Assembly: GCA_003567835.1 (NCBI GenBank)
Contig: PWYO01000006.1
Coordinates: forward strand, 1-5,888
Source of the DNA: Actinomycetota bacterium
GTDB lineage: Bacteria > Actinomycetota > Humimicrobiia > Humimicrobiales > Humimicrobiaceae
Direction of reading: 5' to 3'
DNA length: 5,888 bases
Shown: piece after piece, positions 1 through 4,926 of the stretch
Numbering within the stretch: position 1 is the first letter of the stretch
Layout of the letters: each line of letters opens with the position of its first letter
Notes under the pieces: model-generated
Databases searched by the model: none
Told to the model about the DNA's origin: nothing
Seen by the model: only the letters and a program-made list of their open reading frames with translations
Program-made: the position numbers and the translations under genes

Positions 1-1069
1 ATGCACTGCCCGGGGTAACCACCACATCAGCTTCATCTAATACCATTTTAGCAAACGACTGGGATGTAAATCCAGCAGGAACTTTTGACCATACATATAT
101 GGTATAGGGGGAATCAAAATAGCTGATTCCCATCTCATCCAGCATATTCTTGGCTATTTTTCTCCTCTGATTATAAATTTGGTTGTTTTTTGGCACCAGC
201 TTGCTGTAATTCTGTAGTGCTTCAACCGCTGCAACCTGTACCGCATTAAATACGCCGGAATCTACATTTGTCTTGTATTTGCCCAGGCTGCTCACAATTT
301 GTTTATTGCCCACCGCATAAGCAATCCGCCATCCGGTCATATTGAATGTCTTGGACAGGGAATTAAACTCTATGCCCACTTCCAGAGCCCCGTCCGCATT
401 GAGAAAACTAATCGGCTTTTCTCCGGTTTGTGCATAGATATCTGAATACGCATTATCATGGCATACAACAATATTGTATTTTTGCGCAAATGCTACCACC
501 TGGTCAAAGAAATCAATGCTTGCCCCTGCAGAAGTGGGGTTATGCGGATAGTTCAAATACATCAACTTGGCTTTTCGGGCAATGTCCTTATCAATGGCAT
601 CCAAATCCATCAAAAAGCCGTTTTCTTCCTTAAGGGGAATCTCATAGGCAACACCGCCGGCAAACATGGTCCCGATTTTATAAACCAGATAGCTGGGGTC
701 GGGCACCAGCGAATAATCCCCGGGATTGATCAATGTATAAGCGATATTGGCAATCCCTTCTTTTGATCCCCATAATGGAATAACCTGTTCTTGTTCAATG
801 TGGATCGCAAATCTGCTCTGGTAAAAATCACTGACAGCCTCATTGAATTGGGGCATTCCGTAACTGGAAGGGTACCTGTGGTTGCTGGGGTCCTGGGCTC
901 CCTGATACAATTTTTGGACAACGCACGCCGGCGTAGCCAGATCCGGATCTCCAATACCCAGACTGATTACATCAATTCCTTCCCGCTTCTTTTTCTTGAT
1001 GATTTCATCAATCTCGGCAAAAAGGTAGGGGGGTAATGATTTCAGCCGATCAGACTCTGTTATCTCCAT
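1..1069 (-). CDS. dapL: LL-diaminopimelate aminotransferase, C-terminus cut by window edge
   Basis: This is a fold-type I PLP aminotransferase that in one step transaminates tetrahydrodipicolinate with glutamate to LL-diaminopimelate, replacing the succinylase or acetylase steps of lysine and cell-wall DAP synthesis. The 356 visible residues show the family landmarks: SLGIGDPDL (36-44), GSKEGIANI (101-109), NYPHNPT (173-179, Asn177), HDNAYSD (204-210, with Asp205 for the pyridinium nitrogen and Tyr208), and SLSKTFNMTGWR (237-248, with Lys240 as the predicted PLP Schiff base). The family is about 390 residues long, so roughly the last 35, including the C-terminal substrate-binding arginine region, lie outside the window. 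The ATG start follows an AAAGGA ribosome-binding site by 8 nt, and that site abuts the dapF stop codon. dapF, 14 nt upstream, encodes the next enzyme of the pathway, which supports DapL over a generic aspartate or alanine aminotransferase. The one mild oddity is His176 where Asn is usual in YPNNPT. Confidence 0.93.
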   Translation of the reverse strand, partial: MEITESDRLKSLPPYLFAEIDEIIKKKKREGIDVISLGIGDPDLATPACVVQKLYQGAQDPSNHRYPSSYGMPQFNEAVSDFYQSRFAIHIEQEQVIPLWGSKEGIANIAYTLINPGDYSLVPDPSYLVYKIGTMFAGGVAYEIPLKEENGFLMDLDAIDKDIARKAKLMYLNYPHNPTSAGASIDFFDQVVAFAQKYNIVVCHDNAYSDIYAQTGEKPISFLNADGALEVGIEFNSLSKTFNMTGWRIAYAVGNKQIVSSLGKYKTNVDSGVFNAVQVAAVEALQNYSKLVPKNNQIYNQRRKIAKNMLDEMGISYFDSPYTIYVWSKVPAGFTSQSFAKMVLDEADVVVTPGSA

Positions 1070-1077
1070 CGATTCAA

Positions 1078-1085
1078 TCCTTTCT
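1078..1085 (-). promoter_or_regulatory. Ribosome-binding site of dapL overlapping the dapF stop
   Basis: The minus strand reads AGAAAGGA here, 8 nt before the dapL ATG. Its first bases are part of the dapF TAG stop codon (1084-1086). Ribosomes ending dapF therefore stop on the dapL initiation site, which implies translational coupling. Confidence 0.75.
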
Positions 1086-1938
1086 ATTTATTGCAATATT
1101 GGCCATCAAATACAAATTGTACGGGACCCTCCAAATACACCCATCCTTGATCATCCCACAGAACATCAACCATTCCCCCAGGAACCCTTACTTTGACTGT
1201 ATTCTGTGGAATTTTTCCCAGTTTGATGGCTGCCACTGCACAAGCACAAGCGCCTGTCCCGCAGGAAAGCGTTTCGCCTACCCCTCTTTCCCACACCCGC
1301 ATTTCGATTAAGTCTTTACTCACAACACGCACAAACTCCACATTGGTTTTCTGGGGAAATAAGGGGTGCTGTTCTAAAGCGGGCCCTAATGTTTCTAAAT
1401 TGATTTCATCCAGCGCGGTATGATGGAAAATGACGCAATGCGGATTGCCCATAGAAACCAGATGAATGGAATAGGTATCCTTGCCCAGGGTAAGCTTATA
1501 GCCAAAAACCGCATCAAGCCCCTTTATATCAGCAGGGATCATGGATGGCTCAAAAGCGGGCTTTCCCATATTGACTTTAATTGTTTGAACCTTGCCGCCA
1601 GCTGTTCTCATAGTGATTTTTTTTATGCCGGCCAGCGTTTCAATTGCAATGGTTTTGTGTACGAATATCCCTTTTTCATATAAAAAACGGGCCATGCAGC
1701 GTATGCCGTTTCCACACATCTCAGCCACAGAACCGTCCGCATTATAATAAAGCATTTTAAAATCGGCTGACTCAGATTTGCGCACCATAATAAGCCCGTC
1801 TGCCCCAATACCCAGACGCCGGTGGCACATATGAGCAATCTCTTTTTGGCTTATATGGTTCTGATTGCAGGTATCATCGATGACAATAAAATCATTTCCC
1901 TGGCCGTGTAATTTTGAAAAGCTAACCGCCTGCGTCAA
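1084..1938 (-). CDS. dapF: Diaminopimelate epimerase
   Basis: DapF is a cytosolic, cofactor-independent two-base racemase that converts LL-diaminopimelate to meso-diaminopimelate, the precursor of lysine and of the peptidoglycan cross-link. The 284 residues are full length for the family. Both catalytic cysteines are present: Cys75 in MCGNGIRC and Cys226 in SCGTGACACA, preceded by ERGVGET (217-223). Substrate-binding asparagines appear in GNDF (Asn15), YYNADGS (Asn66), GNPHC (Asn165) and TNVEF (Asn199). Both repeated pseudosymmetric halves are complete. The start is TTG: it sits 6 nt after a GGAG motif, places the conserved FSKLHGQGNDF at residues 7-17 as in homologues, and no in-frame ATG or GTG fits. 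The start lies 17 nt inside the end of miaA, and the stop overlaps the dapL ribosome-binding site. The gene thus joins the tRNA-modification genes upstream to its pathway partner downstream. Confidence 0.97.
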   Translation of the reverse strand: MTQAVSFSKLHGQGNDFIVIDDTCNQNHISQKEIAHMCHRRLGIGADGLIMVRKSESADFKMLYYNADGSVAEMCGNGIRCMARFLYEKGIFVHKTIAIETLAGIKKITMRTAGGKVQTIKVNMGKPAFEPSMIPADIKGLDAVFGYKLTLGKDTYSIHLVSMGNPHCVIFHHTALDEINLETLGPALEQHPLFPQKTNVEFVRVVSKDLIEMRVWERGVGETLSCGTGACACAVAAIKLGKIPQNTVKVRVPGGMVDVLWDDQGWVYLEGPVQFVFDGQYCNK

Positions 1939-2926
1939 TATGTTCTCCGATCACTTCCAATATCTTCTCATTTAGACACAAAATATTATCATAATTGTCC
2001 GCTCTTATCCAATGAATCCTGGGGTCCGCCCGAAACCAGGTCATCTGCTTTTTAGCAAGTCTTCGGGTATTCCTTTGCACCAATTGTTTGCACGCTTCTA
2101 GGCTGAGGCTTCCTTGGAGAAAGCGCACCACCTCCTTGTATCCGGTTGCCTGCCTTAAGGGGTAACTTTCGCCATACCCTTTTTGCATCAAAGATTGTAC
2201 TTCATCCACCAGTCCCCGGTCAAACATTGTGCATACCCGTGCATCAATCTGCCTGTACAGGCAAGCCCGATCCATGCTAAGGCCTATAAAAATGGTATTA
2301 TAGGCTGATTCTCTTTTTTGCCAGCTTTTCTGAAAACCCGAATAGGGCTTTCCGCTGATCCGGTAAACCTCCAGCCCCCTTATAATCCGACGGCAGTCAT
2401 TAGGTCCTATTTTTTTACTGTATGCAGGATCGATTTTTTTGAGTTGTTGATAGTATTTTTGCAAACCCTCTTTTTTTATGCCTTCCCGAATCTGTTCTCT
2501 GATTGTAGTATTCTGGCTCGGCGCAAAATCCAGCTTGTCCAATACGGCTCTGATATACAGTCCTGAACCGCCAACCAGTATGGGGATCCTTTGTTTTGCA
2601 AAAAATTCCTTCTGCATGATATCCCTGCAGATTTGCCTGAACTGTACCGCAGAAACTTGGCAATCCGGCTCAAAAAGATCAATCATGTACTGCCGTATTT
2701 TGCCGCTGGAAACCTTATCTGTCCCAATATCCATCCCCTTGTATACCTGCATGGAATCCACAGAAATCACATGGGTATCCAGAGAGGCGGCCAGGCTGAT
2801 TGCAGCCCTGCTCTTACCGGTACAGGTAGGTCCGCAAATCATCAATACATATTGATGGTCTTGAAGTTTTTGCCGGATCTCTTCCAGTGTTCCCGTATTG
2901 CTTGTTTTTGCCTTTTTATCTAACAT
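1922..2926 (-). CDS. miaA: tRNA dimethylallyltransferase (isopentenyl transferase)
   Basis: MiaA transfers dimethylallyl from DMAPP to N6 of A37 in tRNAs that read UNN codons, giving i6A, the substrate of MiaB encoded just upstream. The 334 residues show the P-loop GPTCTGKS (32-39), SVDSMQVYKGMDIGT (55-69, with Asp57 as the predicted general base), VGGSGLYI (118-125), IGPNDCRRIIRGLEVY (173-188) and NTRRLAKKQMTWFR (286-299), so the kinase-like core and the tRNA-contacting C-terminal region are intact. It is somewhat long because about 25 residues precede the core. The usual KP...PHHLID segment is replaced by a shorter version ending in RQYMID (78-83). Ser121 occupies the place of the Thr common in VGGTGLY. 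The ATG lies within the end of miaB (7-nt overlap) with only a short AGGG three bases upstream, so translation probably depends on coupling. The end overlaps dapF by 17 nt. Confidence 0.96.
   Translation of the reverse strand: MLDKKAKTSNTGTLEEIRQKLQDHQYVLMICGPTCTGKSRAAISLAASLDTHVISVDSMQVYKGMDIGTDKVSSGKIRQYMIDLFEPDCQVSAVQFRQICRDIMQKEFFAKQRIPILVGGSGLYIRAVLDKLDFAPSQNTTIREQIREGIKKEGLQKYYQQLKKIDPAYSKKIGPNDCRRIIRGLEVYRISGKPYSGFQKSWQKRESAYNTIFIGLSMDRACLYRQIDARVCTMFDRGLVDEVQSLMQKGYGESYPLRQATGYKEVVRFLQGSLSLEACKQLVQRNTRRLAKKQMTWFRADPRIHWIRADNYDNILCLNEKILEVIGEHIDAGG
1943..1948 (-). promoter_or_regulatory. Ribosome-binding site that decides the TTG start of dapF
   Basis: The minus strand reads GGAGAA inside the last codons of miaA (the Gly-Glu of its C-terminal VIGEH). 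GGAG is followed by 6 nt and then TTG at 1938-1936. With no ATG or GTG nearby in frame, this site is the main evidence for the non-AUG start. Confidence 0.7.
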
Positions 2927-4308
2927 TTGCCCTGATAATTTCCAATTAGATAGAAAGCTTTGGCCTGCTTGATTTCAAGGTACACCATTTTCCCGATGAG
3001 CTGCTTGGGCGCCCTGCATAACACCACAGTATGATCATAAAGCCTGGCCTGCAAAAGCCCTTTGTCTTTGGGGCTGTAACCTTCAACCAGTGCTTGAAAG
3101 GTTTTGCCTTCCATCTTTTTGTTTTCTTCATAACTGATCCTGTTTTGTACAGCCACCAGCTCTCCAAACCACTTTTTTTTGCTGGCAAGGGGCACAACAT
3201 CTTTTATTTTTGCCGCAGCAGTCCTCTCCCGGGGAGAATATATGAAAGTAAAAGCTCTTTTAAACCGGGCCTTTTTGACCACATGCATGGTCTGCTTAAA
3301 GTCTTTTTCTTCTTCTCCGGGAAAACCGACCATAATGTCTGTGGTAATAGAACAGTTTTTCATATTTGCCTTCATATCCTGTACCATGCCAAGATAATGT
3401 TCTTGGGTGTATTTCCTGTTCATTTTTTCTAAAACAGCATTCGAGCCGGACTGAAGAGGCAGATGGATATGATTGACTGCCTGGTCGCATCCCGCAACAA
3501 CCTTGACCAGTTTTGGGCTAAAGTCTTTGGGATGGGAGGTCATAAATCGGATCCAGGGTATGCCTAATGGGTCCATTTTTTCCAAAAGGGAAGAAAAATC
3601 AATGGCCTGGTCAAGGTCCTTTCCATAAGAATTCACATTCTGCCCCAGAAGGGTAACCTCCTTTACCCCTTGGTGGGCCAAATCTTTGATATGGGCTGCT
3701 ATTGCTTCAGGCGGCAAAGACTTTTCTCTTCCCCTTACAAAAGGAACGATGCAGTAGGAACAAAAATTATTACAGCCGGTGATGACCGGAACAAAAGCCT
3801 TAAAAGGCTGGGGTCTTACGGACTGGCCCAGCTGATAATCAAATCCTTGTTCTTTTACGCCGCAAATATTGGATCTTCCCTTTTGTTTCTGAGCCACCAA
3901 TTGCGCAATCTGGGACACATTAAAAGTACCGAAAACAATATCGACAAAGGGAAAATCTTTCTGAATGTCCGCCCTTAGATTCTGCGCGGTGCAGCCGCCT
4001 ACTGCGATGATCAGATGGGGGTTTTCCTTTTTGTGTTTTTTGAGGTTTCCAATATGGCCATAAAGCCTGTTTTTTGCCTTTTCCCGCACCGCACAGGTAT
4101 TCAGCACAATGAGATCAGAGCCTTCCAGCCGTCCGGTAAGGGTGTAGCCTGCTTTGGTTAAATGGTAGGCAATCCGTTCAGAGTCATATTCATTCATCTG
4201 GCAGCCAAACGTTTTGATATAGGCTTTTTGATTTGTTTTTTTACCATCCCCGGTTCGTTTTAATGCCATATTTCTGTACCCATGCTGCTTAGGCCCCTGG
4301 TTACCCAT
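2920..4308 (-). CDS. miaB: tRNA-2-methylthio-N6-dimethylallyladenosine synthase
   Basis: MiaB is a radical-SAM methylthiotransferase that adds the 2-methylthio group to i6A37 of tRNA, giving ms2i6A. The 462 residues contain the three usual domains. The N-terminal UPF0004 domain has Cys36 (FGCQMNEYDSE), Cys72 (NTCAVREKA) and Cys106 (GGCTAQ) for the auxiliary 4Fe-4S cluster. The radical-SAM core has Cys179, Cys183 and Cys186 (GCNNFCSYC), then VRGREKS, TSHPKDFS, LPLQSGS, MNRKYT and TTDIMVGFPGE. The C-terminal TRAM domain spans about 400-457. The stop overlaps the miaA start. The start is uncertain: ATG at 4308 immediately follows an in-frame TAG, so nothing further upstream is possible, but it has no Shine-Dalgarno sequence. 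A second in-frame ATG at 4269 (residue 14) has a GGG nine bases upstream and also keeps all domains. The segment after YSPR reads ERTAAA instead of the usual PGTPAA, and the TRAM domain is divergent. The related MtaB and RimO families fit less well because of the MiaB-type motifs and miaA adjacency. Confidence 0.95.
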   Translation of the reverse strand: MGNQGPKQHGYRNMALKRTGDGKKTNQKAYIKTFGCQMNEYDSERIAYHLTKAGYTLTGRLEGSDLIVLNTCAVREKAKNRLYGHIGNLKKHKKENPHLIIAVGGCTAQNLRADIQKDFPFVDIVFGTFNVSQIAQLVAQKQKGRSNICGVKEQGFDYQLGQSVRPQPFKAFVPVITGCNNFCSYCIVPFVRGREKSLPPEAIAAHIKDLAHQGVKEVTLLGQNVNSYGKDLDQAIDFSSLLEKMDPLGIPWIRFMTSHPKDFSPKLVKVVAGCDQAVNHIHLPLQSGSNAVLEKMNRKYTQEHYLGMVQDMKANMKNCSITTDIMVGFPGEEEKDFKQTMHVVKKARFKRAFTFIYSPRERTAAAKIKDVVPLASKKKWFGELVAVQNRISYEENKKMEGKTFQALVEGYSPKDKGLLQARLYDHTVVLCRAPKQLIGKMVYLEIKQAKAFYLIGNYQGKC

Positions 4309-4348
4309 CTAAGGTTTAGTCCATGGTCTTCATAACTTCTTTTATGCC

Positions 4349-4369
4349 CTTGTGTTTTTTAAAAACAAG
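4349..4369. other. AT-rich imperfect palindrome ahead of miaB
   Basis: CTTGT and the matching ACAAG arms flank a T-run/A-run core, with one bulged G. The element lies 41-61 nt before the miaB ATG and could form a weak hairpin in the leader RNA. Base pairing is almost all A-T, so stability is low and a regulatory role is only possible. Confidence 0.3.
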
Positions 4370-4371
4370 AT

Positions 4372-4391
4372 GTTTTTATATATTTATACCC
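4372..4391 (-). promoter_or_regulatory. AT-rich box, possible -10 region of the miaB operon
   Basis: On the minus strand this segment carries two overlapping TATAAA-like hexamers, the best -10 resemblance in the spacer. At 16-18 nt upstream there is no convincing -35 hexamer (the sequence there is close to TACATA), and the sporulation sigma-factor patterns I tried do not fit either. It is proposed because a promoter is expected in this spacer, not because the match is strong. Confidence 0.22.
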
Positions 4392-4590
4392 TATTGCGCA
4401 TTACCTATGTATTTTTCCATAAAAGCAGCCATTTTTCATGTGCAAAAATTTTTGGTTCATATAACGCGATAGCCAAGACCGCCTCTATGCCATGCGATCT
4501 ACCCAGACTACCGCTTTATACTCATTTGACAAGAGAAGAAAGGCCTAATTTACAAACGGGACCGTCTGGCTGCACACAGGCGCGGGGACT

Positions 4591-4610
4591 GGGGTTTTTT
4601 AAAATACCCC
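4591..4610. other. Short G/C-armed palindrome downstream of spoVS
   Basis: In spoVS-sense RNA a GGGGU arm pairs with ACCCC. There is one A-A mismatch, two more U-A pairs and a UUAA loop, and GCGC tetramers sit on both sides (4580-4583 and 4614-4617). It begins 37 nt after the spoVS stop. No U-tract follows in that direction, so it is not a standard intrinsic terminator; it might serve as an RNA 3'-end or processing hairpin. Confidence 0.3.
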
Positions 4611-4647
4611 TATGCGCAAAGCTGAAGAATATTTAAAAAAGAAACAC

Positions 4648-4908
4648 CTATCTCGGCTCAACGGTAAGCACAATCGCCGTTTTTATTTCTCCGTTCACTT
4701 CAATATCCTTAAAAAACGGTATGCAGACCAGTTCCTGGCCTGTGGGTGCAATATATCCTCTGGCAATAGCAATACTTTTTATGGTTTGATTTAAGGCACC
4801 GGCACCAATGGTCTGCACCTGCACCCTTCCCTCACTCCTAATAATGCCCGCTATAGCACCTGCCACTGAATTAGGCTTCGATCGCGATGAAACCTTGAGA
4901 AGCTTCAT
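4648..4908 (-). CDS. spoVS: Stage V sporulation protein S
   Basis: SpoVS is a small cytosolic protein needed for normal progression of sporulation in Bacillus, where it affects septation and spore-coat or cortex assembly. Its biochemical role is unsettled, but the family has an Alba-like nucleic-acid-binding fold. The 86 residues match the usual family length exactly and carry its near-invariant features: MKLLKVSSRSKPNSVAGAIAG (1-21, a Lys/Ser-rich start followed by the SVAGA helix), IGAGALNQTIKSIAIARGYIAP (34-55) and the terminal TAIVLTVEPR (77-86). The start is fixed by family length and by an AAGGG 10 nt upstream. It lies 18 nt after the GHKL ATPase gene, so the two are probably co-transcribed, and it precedes miaB as in many Firmicutes. 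SpoVS homologues also occur outside spore formers (for example Thermus), so its presence supports but does not prove sporulation. Confidence 0.96.
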   Translation of the reverse strand: MKLLKVSSRSKPNSVAGAIAGIIRSEGRVQVQTIGAGALNQTIKSIAIARGYIAPTGQELVCIPFFKDIEVNGEIKTAIVLTVEPR

Positions 4909-4918
4909 TGTTTTGGTA

Positions 4919-4923
4919 CCCTT
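4919..4923 (-). promoter_or_regulatory. Ribosome-binding site of spoVS
   Basis: The minus strand reads AAGGG, 10 nt before the spoVS ATG and just after the TGA stop of the upstream ATPase gene. It is a moderate Shine-Dalgarno match at slightly long spacing, and supports the start that gives the standard 86-residue protein. Confidence 0.55.
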
Positions 4924-4926
4924 ACT

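Larger units (their letters stand above)
4309..4647 (-). other. Non-coding spacer between spoVS and miaB
   Basis: This 339-nt stretch is the only long gap in the window. I see no plausible gene in it on either strand: plus-strand frames here have no family resemblance or ribosome-binding site, and minus-strand frames are under about 20 codons. It begins with a T-rich run after the spoVS stop and contains a short G/C-stemmed palindrome (4591-4610). A GC-rich islet lies near 4558-4594, and the end nearest miaB is very AT-rich. By exclusion it should hold the promoter and leader of the miaB-miaA-dapF-dapL operon, and perhaps the end of the spoVS transcript. I found no T-box, S-box or lysine-riboswitch signature and no tRNA-like T-arm. 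Confidence 0.6.

Noticed and set aside
458..766. Plus-strand open frames of about 100 codons opposite dapL, and similar ones opposite dapF, miaA, miaB and the ATPase gene
   Set aside because: They are antisense shadows of strongly supported genes, with no recognisable motifs.
4466..4514. Imperfect direct repeat (GCGAT...GACCGC at 4466-4482 and GCGATCT...ACCGC at 4494-4514)
   Set aside because: The alignment needs several gaps and has only two copies, so it cannot be told from chance without comparing genomes.
4526..4554. Plus-strand promoter with TTGACA at 4526-4531
   Set aside because: The hexamer is a perfect -35, but the sequence 17 nt on (TTTACA) is a poor -10 and no plus-strand gene follows.
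4591..4610. Rho-independent terminator after spoVS
   Set aside because: The hairpin is short and has a mismatch, and the bases after it in the spoVS direction are AGUCCCC rather than a U-tract.
4352..4636. 94-codon open frame on the plus strand in the spoVS-miaB spacer
   Set aside because: It has no ribosome-binding site, no family resemblance and low-complexity AT-driven composition, and it runs opposite to every gene. It is most likely chance.
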